A stretch of DNA of 64,000 bases. Source: Bradyrhizobium sp. LMTR 3. GTDB taxonomy: Bacteria > Pseudomonadota > Alphaproteobacteria > Rhizobiales > Xanthobacteraceae. The notes beneath the pieces are model-generated. The model worked only from the letters and a program-made list of their open reading frames with translations. It did not search any database and was not told the DNA's origin. How positions within the stretch are numbered: the first letter of the stretch is position 1; the number at the start of each line of letters is the position of its first letter. The DNA is taken from the NCBI RefSeq assembly GCF_001693485.1, contig NZ_MAXC01000005.1, forward strand, positions 62,001-126,000. Direction: 5' to 3'. A program made the position numbers and the translations under genes. Of this stretch, positions 25,742 to 32,851 are shown piece by piece.

Positions 25742-26443
25742 TCATGCACTTTCTGCAGTTACCGATTGTCCCGAATTCGGTGACAGCTCGCCGTCCAGGT
25801 GAGAAGCAATTGCGGCTTCGGTAAGTCCGATGCCGCGCAGGATGAATTGACACAACTGCCGCTCCAGGTCGGCGGCGTTGCCGTAGGAAAGACAGGGCAC
25901 GGGCGGAAGCCTCGTCAGCGCCGCCATCAGCACGGTGTGATGCGCGAACCAGAACAGGTTGAGCGGATCGCGGCCGATCCGCGCAGCGTCGCCGGCCGTT
26001 ACAGCGCGCTCGATCGACGCGGTGAACACCGGCCCGATCAGGCCGGCGATCTTGTCGTAGAGCAAACGCGCGAACTCGCCGTCATCGAGGTGGCTAGTCG
26101 TCATCAGCCGCAGCCGCTGCGCTTCCTCCTGATCCGAGCCGTTCGACACCTCCATGAAATGGCCAACCATGCTCTTGACCAGCTCAACTAGTGTGGCAGT
26201 TGAAGGCTGCTGGCCGAGCAGGTGCGCGAAATCCGGATCGGCCTCGCATTCCTCGGCGAGGATTTCGGCGTAGAGCGCTGCCTTGGACGGGAAATGCTTG
26301 AACAACAGCCCTTCCGAAATGGCCGCAGCCGCCGCCACGCTCTTGGTCGTGGTGCCGGCAAAGCCGTGACGGGCAAAGCACCGCTTGGCGGCGCTCAAGA
26401 TCAATTGCCGCCGCAAATCACTGGTCATGCGCAGGGTAGACAT
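25742..26443 (-). CDS. TetR-family repressor of the efflux operon
   Basis: The 233-residue regulator has a TetR HTH near the N-terminus (ILSAAKRCFARHGFAGTTTK then SVAAAAAISEGLLFKHFPSK). It is the first gene of the efflux operon, so autorepression is expected. ATG 26443 is preferred: the upstream GTG at 26461 falls inside the operator palindrome and the putative -10 region. ATG 26428 is the other choice. No Shine-Dalgarno is visible before 26443, and the promoter geometry would place the transcript start next to it, so a leaderless message is possible. Confidence 0.88.
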   Translation of the reverse strand: MSTLRMTSDLRRQLILSAAKRCFARHGFAGTTTKSVAAAAAISEGLLFKHFPSKAALYAEILAEECEADPDFAHLLGQQPSTATLVELVKSMVGHFMEVSNGSDQEEAQRLRLMTTSHLDDGEFARLLYDKIAGLIGPVFTASIERAVTAGDAARIGRDPLNLFWFAHHTVLMAALTRLPPVPCLSYGNAADLERQLCQFILRGIGLTEAAIASHLDGELSPNSGQSVTAESA

Positions 26444-26449
26444 GGGGGC

Positions 26450-26465
26450 GTGAGTAATCACTCAC
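26450..26465 (-). promoter_or_regulatory. TetR operator palindrome
   Basis: GTGAGT-AATC-ACTCAC has perfect 6-bp inverted arms with a four-base centre. It overlaps the putative -10 of the tetR promoter (26456-26451), as expected of an autorepressed TetR-family gene. Confidence 0.75.
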
Positions 26466-26479
26466 CTTTACGAAGTCAA
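26451..26479 (-). promoter_or_regulatory. Candidate sigma-70 promoter of the tetR-MFP-RND operon
   Basis: On the minus strand TTGACT (26479-26474) is followed after 17 bases by TACTCA (26456-26451). The -35 is good, the -10 weak. The predicted transcript start is within a few bases of ATG 26443. Confidence 0.5.
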
Positions 26480-26616
26480 GGATACATTGCAGCGCACCAG
26501 GCGGATTCTGCTACCGGGTGGCGTCAAAGACACAGCCTCATCGCTTTGTTTGACCACGATTTTTCGGGAAATCGGGCTCTCGCGTTGCAGACTTATCCCG
26601 AAATGGTCGCAACCCC

Positions 26617-26644
26617 AAGGCGCTTGGATAAAGGCGCTTGGATG
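26617..26644 (+). repeat. 14-bp direct repeat upstream of the P450 promoter
   Basis: AAGGCGCTTGGATA (26617-26630) is directly followed by AAGGCGCTTGGATG (26631-26644). It lies 26 bases before a good -35 element, the position of an activator site, but no regulator is known. The rest of the 319-base gap 26444-26762 shows no further gene. Confidence 0.6.
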
Positions 26645-26669
26645 GCGTGGGGCTGAAAGCTGCGCCGAC

Positions 26670-26697
26670 TTGACGCTTTGAACGCGGCGTCTAAGAT
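26670..26697 (+). promoter_or_regulatory. Candidate sigma-70 promoter of the P450 gene
   Basis: TTGACG (26670-26675), a 16-base spacer and TAAGAT (26692-26697) lie 66 bases before the P450 ATG. Both hexamers are close to consensus. Confidence 0.6.
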
Positions 26698-26762
26698 AGT
26701 TGCAAATGCGACTAATTTGACGGCCGCTTACCCTTCCGTCTTCCCAACGAGTACGGCGAGCC

Positions 26763-27983
26763 ATGAATCTGGATGCGCGCGAACTGGCGGCCACATTCGA
26801 CCTCGAAAAGCTGACGCCGGAGTTCTATGCCAACCCCTACCCGACCTATCGCGCGCTGCGCGAGAACGAACCGGTCAAGCGGTTGCCGAATGGGTCGTAT
26901 TTCCTGACCCGCTACGACGATCTGGTCGCGGCCTACAAGAACACCAAGGCCTTTTCGTCCGACAAGAAGAAGGAGTTCTCGCCGAAGTATGGCGACTCCC
27001 TGCTCTACGAGCACCACACCACGAGCCTCGTGTTCAACGATCCCCCCGCCCACACCCGCGTCCGCCGGCTGATCATGGGCGCACTTTCGCCGCGCGCGAT
27101 CGCCGGCATGGAGCCCGACCTGGTCCGGCTGGTCGACCGTCTGCTCGACGCCATCGCCGCCAAGGGCAAGGTGGACCTGATCGACGATTTCGCTGCTGCG
27201 ATTCCGATCGAAGTGATCGGCAATCTGCTCGATGTGCCGGAAAGCGAGCGCGATCCCTTGCGCGACTGGTCGCTGGCCATTCTCGGCGCGCTGGAGCCGG
27301 TGATCGGCCCGGACGCCTTCGCCCGCGGCAACAAGGCGGTGAAGGATTTCCTGGCGTACCTCGAAGGGCTGGTGGCGCGGCGACGGGTCAAGCCCGGCAA
27401 TCCCGACCGCGACGTGCTGACGCGGCTCATTCAGGGCGAAGACAATGGCGAGCGGCTGACCGAGAAGGAGCTGCTGCACAATTGCATCTTCCTGCTCAAT
27501 GCCGGCCACGAGACCACCACCAACCTGATCGGCAACGGGCTGGTCGCGTTACTGAACCACCCAGGCGAGAAACGCCGGCTGATTGAAAATCCCGAGCTGA
27601 TCAAGACCGCGATCGAGGAAATGCTGCGGTTCGAGAGCTCCAACCAGCTCGGCAACCGCATGACCGTCGAGCCGTTCGATCTCGGCGGCATCGCGATGCC
27701 GGCGGGCACACCGGTGACGCTGTGCATCGGCGCCGCCAACCGCGACCCCGCCCAGTTCGCCGATCCCGAACGTTTCGATATTGGCCGCACGCCGAACCGG
27801 CATCTGGCCTTCGGCACCGGCGCGCATCAATGCGCCGGCATGACGTTGGCGCGGCTCGAGGGCGCCATCGCGATCTCGCGTTTCCTCGCGCGCTTTCCGG
27901 ATTATGCGTTCGACGGCGAACCGGTACGCGGCGGCCGCGTGCGCTTCCGTGGATTTCTGAGCGTGCCTTGCACGGTCAACTAG
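26763..27983 (+). CDS. Cytochrome P450 (soluble, class I bacterial type)
   Basis: The 406-residue monooxygenase has the I-helix oxygen motif AGHETT (247-252), the K-helix ExxR in EEMLR (285-289) and the haem loop FGTGAHQCAG (350-359) with Cys357. The early NDPPAHTRVRRLIMGALSP block is the usual C-helix region. It resembles the CYP107/CYP109-like soluble bacterial group that needs ferredoxin and ferredoxin reductase; neither is adjacent, although a ferredoxin-reductase-like protein is encoded at 44814-46034. Substrate is unknown. It is a different family from the CYP102-type enzyme at the left edge. Confidence 0.93.
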   Translation: MNLDARELAATFDLEKLTPEFYANPYPTYRALRENEPVKRLPNGSYFLTRYDDLVAAYKNTKAFSSDKKKEFSPKYGDSLLYEHHTTSLVFNDPPAHTRVRRLIMGALSPRAIAGMEPDLVRLVDRLLDAIAAKGKVDLIDDFAAAIPIEVIGNLLDVPESERDPLRDWSLAILGALEPVIGPDAFARGNKAVKDFLAYLEGLVARRRVKPGNPDRDVLTRLIQGEDNGERLTEKELLHNCIFLLNAGHETTTNLIGNGLVALLNHPGEKRRLIENPELIKTAIEEMLRFESSNQLGNRMTVEPFDLGGIAMPAGTPVTLCIGAANRDPAQFADPERFDIGRTPNRHLAFGTGAHQCAGMTLARLEGAIAISRFLARFPDYAFDGEPVRGGRVRFRGFLSVPCTVN

Positions 27984-28021
27984 TCTTACTGCGTCATAGC
28001 TGCTCAATCCCCATCATCTCA

Positions 28022-28047
28022 GGAATAAGCGCACTTGCGCTTATTCC
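28022..28047. terminator. Perfect 11-bp stem-loop after the P450 gene
   Basis: GGAATAAGCGC-ACTT-GCGCTTATTCC is a perfect hairpin 38 bases after the P450 stop. No U-tract follows, so it is a transcript-end or stability hairpin rather than a classic intrinsic terminator. Confidence 0.55.
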
Positions 28048-28050
28048 GAA

Positions 28051-28179
28051 GGAGCCCGCGAGAAGCGGGCGTCTCGAAGGGTGTAGGCCACAGACGGGGC
28101 CTCATGATTCGAGACGCGCGGAGCCTGTCATCGGGCCGCGCTATGCGCGGACCCGTTGGCGCTCCTCACCATGAGGGAC
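28051..28179. repeat. Dispersed repeat, family C copy 2
   Basis: Inverted relative to 20342-20467: it starts GGAGCCCGCGAGAAGCGGGC and ends GCTCCTCACCATGAGGG. With the hairpin before it, it occupies most of the 336-base gap 27984-28319; the remaining 140 bases presumably hold the promoter of the next gene, but no clear hexamers are seen. Confidence 0.8.
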
Positions 28180-28319
28180 TTGTGACGCAGCAAGCCTAAG
28201 GCGCAGGCGAACTGTATTGGTCCTGCGTCGTAAAATCGCAACGTAAGTCATAGCCGCGACGAACGATTCCTGCGCTTGCGCGTTGATGCTCTTGGGCGAC
28301 GAAGCGAGGGAGTGAGATC

Positions 28320-30203
28320 ATGCTTTCGAGCGGCGCTCGCATCGCAGCATTTTTTCTCGGTATCTCCGCGATGGCGGTGAGCACCGGCTCGTCTGCCCAA
28401 CCAGGAAGAGGCCTTGGCCAAGGCGGCGGGGCGGCGCCCGCAGCCCGACCGGCGGGTCCACCACCCGCTATGGCCCGCCCCGCCGCACCACCAGCCATGG
28501 CCCGCCCAGCGGCACCTCCGGCTATGGCCCGCCCCGCGGCACCTCCGGCAATGGCGCGACCCGCCGCGCCGGCGTTCCGTGCAGCTCCCCCGCCTCAGCG
28601 TCCAGCAATGGCCCCGCGCGCGGCGCCGCAAATCGCCGCACCGCCGCGAGCGGTCACACCGCGCGTTGCAGGACCACGACCCGAGATCCAGCGTGCAGCG
28701 CCGCCGCAGCGACCGGCCGTGACGAGACCCGAGCCGCGCATCGCCGCACCATCGCGCCCGAGCACATCGCCCGCTGTGGGCGCCCGACCGTCGCGACAGG
28801 AGCAGATCGAAACGCGTGCGCAACAGCGCGAGCAGCGCCTCCAGCAGCGCGAGCAGCGTATCCAAGAGCGGCGGCAAGTCGTGCAGGAGCGGCAGCGCGA
28901 TATGCTTTCGCGCCAGAGCACGGAGCGGCAGAGCCGCATCGATCGCTTGCAGCAGCGTGTCCAGCAGTTGCAGTCGCAGAAGCCGGAAGGTCTCCGGGCG
29001 CAACGCGAGCAGCAAAGAATGCTGCAGACTCAAAATCGCCTGCTCCAGCGCGAGCAGCGCATCCAGGAACGTGACCAGGCACGCCTGCAGCGGCTAGGGC
29101 CTCAGCCCTCGGCTGAACCATCCGCCTCCGCCGCGGCCATGCAGGCGGCGGCCCGTGGGCGATTTTCCGCGCAGTTCCGCAGCAATGATGCCCTGCAAGC
29201 CCGCGCGGCGCTGACCGCCCGGGAGAACCGCTGGGCTCCGCGCCACGCCTGGCGGCGCGGCCATCGCGCCGCATTCGTGGCATGGCTCGGCCCGGTGTTC
29301 TGGCCTTACGCCTATTCCGACATCTTCAATTACACGTTCTGGCCCCACGCCTACGACCCCGGCTATTGGGCCTATGCCTATGACGACTTCGTCGACACGG
29401 TGTTTTGGGGTACGGACAGCCCGTATTCCGCCTACGCCAGATATCCCGAGCCAGGGGCGGCGGTCACGGATTATCGACCGGGCAAGCGCGCAAGCGTGAG
29501 CCGGCAGACGCTCCGGCAGGTGTGCAGAGAACCGGATGAGGGCGTGACCGCCTGGCCGATTGCATCGATCGTGCGCGCCGTGCAGCCGACGCCCGAGCAG
29601 CGCGCCCTGCTCGACGAACTGAAGGCCGCCGCAGCAAAGGCCGCCGACGTGTTCAAGGATACTTGCGCCGACTCCTTTGCCATGACGCCGCCCGGTCGCC
29701 TGCGCGCGATGACGAACCGCGTGACGGCAACGCTCGACGCGGTCAGGATCGTGCGTCCGGCGCTTGAGCGGTTTTACAATTCGCTGGATGACGAGCAAAA
29801 GGCGCGCTTCAACGCGCTCGGCCCGAACGTCGGCGAGCGTTCGCAACAGCAGCCGCCGCAGGAAGCGAATACGCAAGCCGAGGCCTGCGGCGATCCGAAG
29901 TCCAGCCTCACTCGGCTACCGATTGAGCGGATCGAGGCCGTGATACGTCCGGCAGGCAAACAGAAGGATGCGCTCGATCTCTTGAGCAAGGCGACGAACG
30001 ACGCGGTTCAGAAGTTGCAGGCCGCCTGCCCCGACGACGTGCCGCTCACACCGCTCGGGCGGCTGGAGGCAATGGAGAAGCGGCTCGAGGCCATGCTGCA
30101 GGCAGCCGCGCTGGTGCAGCCGGCATTGGACGAGTTCTATGCCACGCTGAGCAACGAGCAGAAGGCGCGCTTCAATACGATGCCGCAGGTCGCAAGCCAG
30201 TGA
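28320..30203 (+). CDS. Large envelope protein: Pro/Ala repeats, Gln/Arg coiled coil, two LTxxQ (Spy/CpxP-like) domains
   Basis: The 627-residue protein has a signal peptide (IAAFFLGISAMAVSTGSSAQ). Four perfect 9-residue repeats PAMARPAAP (49-84) sit in a Pro/Ala-rich stretch to about residue 160. A highly charged Gln/Arg coiled coil follows (about 160-260, e.g. QQREQRLQQREQRIQERRQ). Next is an aromatic segment around LGPVFWPYAYSDIFNYTFWP, and finally two related helical domains. The last two end in LDDEQKARFNAL and LSNEQKARFNTM, the LTxxQ-type motif of periplasmic Spy/CpxP proteins. GGGAGTGAG precedes the ATG. A periplasmic chaperone or envelope-stress role is inferred. The cytochrome c gene follows 39 bases later. 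Confidence 0.8.
   Translation: MLSSGARIAAFFLGISAMAVSTGSSAQPGRGLGQGGGAAPAARPAGPPPAMARPAAPPAMARPAAPPAMARPAAPPAMARPAAPAFRAAPPPQRPAMAPRAAPQIAAPPRAVTPRVAGPRPEIQRAAPPQRPAVTRPEPRIAAPSRPSTSPAVGARPSRQEQIETRAQQREQRLQQREQRIQERRQVVQERQRDMLSRQSTERQSRIDRLQQRVQQLQSQKPEGLRAQREQQRMLQTQNRLLQREQRIQERDQARLQRLGPQPSAEPSASAAAMQAAARGRFSAQFRSNDALQARAALTARENRWAPRHAWRRGHRAAFVAWLGPVFWPYAYSDIFNYTFWPHAYDPGYWAYAYDDFVDTVFWGTDSPYSAYARYPEPGAAVTDYRPGKRASVSRQTLRQVCREPDEGVTAWPIASIVRAVQPTPEQRALLDELKAAAAKAADVFKDTCADSFAMTPPGRLRAMTNRVTATLDAVRIVRPALERFYNSLDDEQKARFNALGPNVGERSQQQPPQEANTQAEACGDPKSSLTRLPIERIEAVIRPAGKQKDALDLLSKATNDAVQKLQAACPDDVPLTPLGRLEAMEKRLEAMLQAAALVQPALDEFYATLSNEQKARFNTMPQVASQ
28464..28571 (+). repeat. In-frame 27-bp tandem repeat, four units
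   Basis: Four 27-bp units encode PAMARPAAP each. The DNA units differ at a few third positions, so it is not a very recent expansion, but the protein repeat is perfect. Confidence 0.9.
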
Positions 30204-30242
30204 CCGAAACATGCCCGGCATCCTTCTTGACGAGGATCGAAT

Positions 30243-30707
30243 ATGAGGCAATCGCATTTTGTCACGCTGCTCGCCCGGCCAATATCCAGCCGTGGAGATG
30301 CACGTTGGCGGCACGGTCGGACGTTCCTGATAGGCGCGTTGAGCGGACTGGCGTATATGCTTGCTTCGCCTTCCGCCCTGCCCCAGGCGCCGCAAGGCGC
30401 GGAGGGCGTCTCAGGACAACAGGCGTTCAACAATGCCTGTCGGACGTGCCACATCATGAGAGAGGGCGACAATCGGCTGGGTCCCAACCTGCACAAGATT
30501 GTCGGACGGAAAGCTGGATCGCTACCAGACTATGGGTTTTCCAGCGCAATGAAGGAGGCAGGATTCGTCTGGGATGAGGAGAAGCTCGATCGCTTCATTG
30601 CCAACCCCGATGAGGTCGTGCCCGGCAACAGCATGAAGCCGTATGGCGGCCTCTCATCGAGCGAGGATAGAAAAAAGATCATCGCCTTCCTTGCTCAATC
30701 ACGATAG
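30243..30707 (+). CDS. Class I cytochrome c (c2/c550-like), membrane-anchored or exported
   Basis: This 154-residue protein has a Tat-unlike N-terminal hydrophobic stretch (TFLIGALSGLAYMLA), haem motif CRTCH (66-70) and a C-terminal NSMKPYGGL giving Met131 as the sixth haem ligand. LGPNLHKIVGRKAG and IANPDEVVPG are typical class I cytochrome c blocks. It carries electrons in the periplasm. It follows the LTxxQ protein by 39 bases and may be co-transcribed with it. The N-terminal 25 residues before the hydrophobic stretch are unusually long; ATG 30360 (inside the hydrophobic region) is unlikely as a start. Confidence 0.88.
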   Translation: MRQSHFVTLLARPISSRGDARWRHGRTFLIGALSGLAYMLASPSALPQAPQGAEGVSGQQAFNNACRTCHIMREGDNRLGPNLHKIVGRKAGSLPDYGFSSAMKEAGFVWDEEKLDRFIANPDEVVPGNSMKPYGGLSSSEDRKKIIAFLAQSR

Positions 30708-30736
30708 CGCCGCAGGTTTTCGGGAAAAAGCCCCGG

Positions 30737-30823
30737 TCATTTCACCGCGCGCGCCAATGCCAAAGCGCGCTCCATCGCCTGCGTTACGATGACCGCAGAG
30801 CGCTCGTCGAAAATGAACACCAT
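30737..30823 (-). CDS. Possible very small protein (28 codons) downstream of a secreted protein gene
   Basis: ATG 30823 opens MVFIFDERSAVIVTQAMERA and ends at TGA 30739-30737, with third positions rich in G/C as in real genes here. The reading frame is open, in the same frame, back to the stop codon of the secreted protein gene at 30896-30898, adding another 24 codons without an ATG. It could be a small downstream gene (GTG start upstream possible), the eroded end of a longer protein, or chance. No ribosome binding site is convincing. I do not recognise it. Confidence 0.25.
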   Translation of the reverse strand: MVFIFDERSAVIVTQAMERALALARAVK

Positions 30824-30895
30824 AGGCAACCCGGATTGCCGGTCCGGAGCGGACGGCTCCACGCGGCCCGATTCCGCCACAGATGTCGGGAAGTT

Positions 30896-31276
30896 CTAGT
30901 TGCCCGCGGTGTTGAAGCGGGAAAGGTCGCAATCCCGTTCGGCATATCTCACGCGCCGCAGGCCCTCGCGGTCTTCGACCACGGTCGGCCGGCAGCGTTC
31001 CCTCCAGGCAGCCTGGGCGGCTTCATCGGCTTTCAGTTCTTCCGCAGTCCGGGGCGTGATCTTCACGGTGCCGCGGCTGCCGACGTAGAAATTGGTTTGC
31101 TGGCTGGGAAGCAACGGCGCGCCCGAAGCAATGGCCGCGGCCTTGGCATTCGCTTCGGCCCGCGCCGCGCGGGCGGCCTGGGCGGCATCTGCGGCATGGC
31201 CGTGGTCCATCGCGAATTGCGCGGACGCGGACGATACCGAAGCGACGACGATCGAGATTGCGATGAAGACGCGCAT
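30896..31276 (-). CDS. Small secreted protein of unknown function (paralogue of 31463-31753)
   Basis: This 126-residue protein has a signal peptide (MRVFIAISIVVASVSSASAQ), an Ala-rich middle (AADAAQAARAARAEANAKAA) and a C-terminal domain with two cysteines: AWRERCRPTVVEDREGLRRV then RYAERDCDLSRFN. That C-terminal block aligns with the end of the neighbouring small protein, showing common ancestry. ATG 31276 is chosen for the signal peptide; the frame is open to 31321. The paired cysteines could form a periplasmic disulphide. Function unknown. Confidence 0.75.
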   Translation of the reverse strand: MRVFIAISIVVASVSSASAQFAMDHGHAADAAQAARAARAEANAKAAAIASGAPLLPSQQTNFYVGSRGTVKITPRTAEELKADEAAQAAWRERCRPTVVEDREGLRRVRYAERDCDLSRFNTAGN

Positions 31277-31462
31277 GGACACTGCCCCTTGATGAATGCG
31301 TCCGTCAGGAATGACCGACAAGCATTGAGGCGGCGTAAAGCTGTGTGACTAACCGGATCGCAATTTGGTCGATAAAGGTTTAGCGGTCTTTTGGGCGCGC
31401 GTTGCCCGTTCATCGAGCTGTGGGGCTCGGAATTCTCCCCGCTTGCGGCGAGGAGAAGCGTG

Positions 31463-31753
31463 CTACTCGCTGCGGCCGAACTCGCAGCCCTTGCGGGCGT
31501 ACACCAGACGGACGACACCTTCGTTGTCGTAGGTGCGTTGCGGCTTGCAGAACGCTTCCCACTTCTCGATGCTGGTGCGCCTTGCCCTTGCGTCTTCCTG
31601 ATCCTGCGCCTCGCTGCGCACCGGATCGTCCAGATAGGACGTCGTGCATACCCTGCCGTGGAACTTGCTGTAGGTGCAGCGTTCCACGACCTGCCAGGCC
31701 TGCGCCGATGTCGACAGCAGGGCCAGTGCCGCAATTGCGTAAAGGATTTTCAT
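31463..31753 (-). CDS. Small secreted protein of unknown function
   Basis: The 96-residue product starts with a signal peptide (MKILYAIAALALLSTSAQAW) and has four cysteines in the mature part. Its end, KWEAFCKPQRTYDNEGVVRL followed by VYARKGCEFGRSE, parallels the C-terminus of the protein encoded at 30896-31276. ATG 31765, four codons upstream, is an equally possible start. The 222-base gap upstream (31766-31987) shows only an AT-richer segment with CCCTTTGTTAAGC and no gene. Function unknown. Confidence 0.75.
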   Translation of the reverse strand: MKILYAIAALALLSTSAQAWQVVERCTYSKFHGRVCTTSYLDDPVRSEAQDQEDARARRTSIEKWEAFCKPQRTYDNEGVVRLVYARKGCEFGRSE

Positions 31754-31987
31754 GGTGTCGCTCATCGCTCGAGGAGACTTTCTCCGTGCGACTAGCTAGC
31801 GCCGGAGTTTATCGAGGCGCAACGGTAACCCTTTGTTAAGCTAAATACCCGCGGAAAAGGTTAAATCTGGAACCGCGCGCTGTCTCTTCACGTGACGCTA
31901 TCACAACCAGAACGCGCGTCAGTTCACATACGAGACAACATCGTCCGTCATTGAGACAGCGAGACAAGCTTCTTCGCGTGACGGCTG

Positions 31988-32851
31988 CTAGACCACCGTG
32001 CGATGCCGCGCGATGCAGGTCTGCAGGACCTCGGCCATCGGCCTTGCCCACCACTCGTTGGAGAAGATTTCGATCTCGGAATAGCCGGCAAAGCCCTGCG
32101 CCTCGACCGCTGATCGCACAGATGTGATGTCGATGACGCCGTCGCCCATCATGCCGCGGTCGTTGAGGATGTCTTTTGTCGGCACCAGCCAGTCGCAGAC
32201 GTGAAACGCCAGCAGGCGATCTTTCCCCGCGCGCGCGATCTGCGGCATCAATTCCGGGTCCCACCAGATGTGATAGACGTCGAGCGCAACGCCCAGCGCA
32301 CCGGTGCGCTGCGGATCGAGCTGATCGCAGATGTCCAGCGCCTGCTTCGTCGTGTTCACGCAGGCACGGTCGGCGGCGTAGGCCGGATGCAAGGGCTCGA
32401 TCGCGAGCGGCATGTTGGCCTCTCTCGCATACTCCAGCATTTCCGCGATCGCGTCATGAACCTGCGTACGCGCAGCCGCAATGTCCTTCGAGGCGGCGCT
32501 TCCCGGCCGCGAATATTGCGGCAGGCCGCCGACGACCAGCACGATGCAGGGCGCACCCAGCGCCTTGGCTTCATCCACCGCGCGACGATTGTCGTCGCGC
32601 GCCTCCACGCGATGCGCCGCATCCGCCGTGAACATGCCGCCGCGGCAATAGCCGGACAATTCAAGGCCTGCGTCGCGCACGGCCCGCACTGCGCGGTCGA
32701 GGCCGATGGCCGCAACCTGGTCGCGCCAGGGATCGATGGCGCGGATGCCGTGGCGCGCACAGGCGTCAATGATGGCAACGAGATCGCCCTGCTTGCGGAC
32801 GGTCGCCGTGTTCAGCGACAGCCAGCGATGATCGCTCGAGAAATCACGCAT
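31988..32851 (-). CDS. Sugar phosphate isomerase/epimerase-like TIM-barrel protein
   Basis: The 287-residue protein follows the AP-endonuclease-2-like TIM barrel: LSLNTATVRKQ at strand one, CIVLVVGGLPQYSR, NMPLAIEPLHPAY (metal Glu), VALDVYHIWWDPEL (Asp/His metal ligands), LLAFHVCDWLVP and FAGYSEIEIFSNEWW. Relatives isomerise or epimerise keto-sugars or dehydrate inosose. Its ATG overlaps the stop of the DUF993 gene by one base (TGATG), the tightest coupling in the operon. It is the last gene. The substrate is expected to be the product or precursor of the DUF993 enzyme (inference). Confidence 0.85.
   Translation of the reverse strand: MRDFSSDHRWLSLNTATVRKQGDLVAIIDACARHGIRAIDPWRDQVAAIGLDRAVRAVRDAGLELSGYCRGGMFTADAAHRVEARDDNRRAVDEAKALGAPCIVLVVGGLPQYSRPGSAASKDIAAARTQVHDAIAEMLEYAREANMPLAIEPLHPAYAADRACVNTTKQALDICDQLDPQRTGALGVALDVYHIWWDPELMPQIARAGKDRLLAFHVCDWLVPTKDILNDRGMMGDGVIDITSVRSAVEAQGFAGYSEIEIFSNEWWARPMAEVLQTCIARHRTVV

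Noticed and set aside
28464..28571. Four-unit repeat considered as a CRISPR-like array
   Set aside because: Units are contiguous without spacers and are in frame within a protein; no cas genes are present.
30699..30932. 77-codon minus-strand frame between the cytochrome c and the secreted protein gene
   Set aside because: It overlaps a better coding-like frame, has no signal or motif, and its composition is shadow-like.
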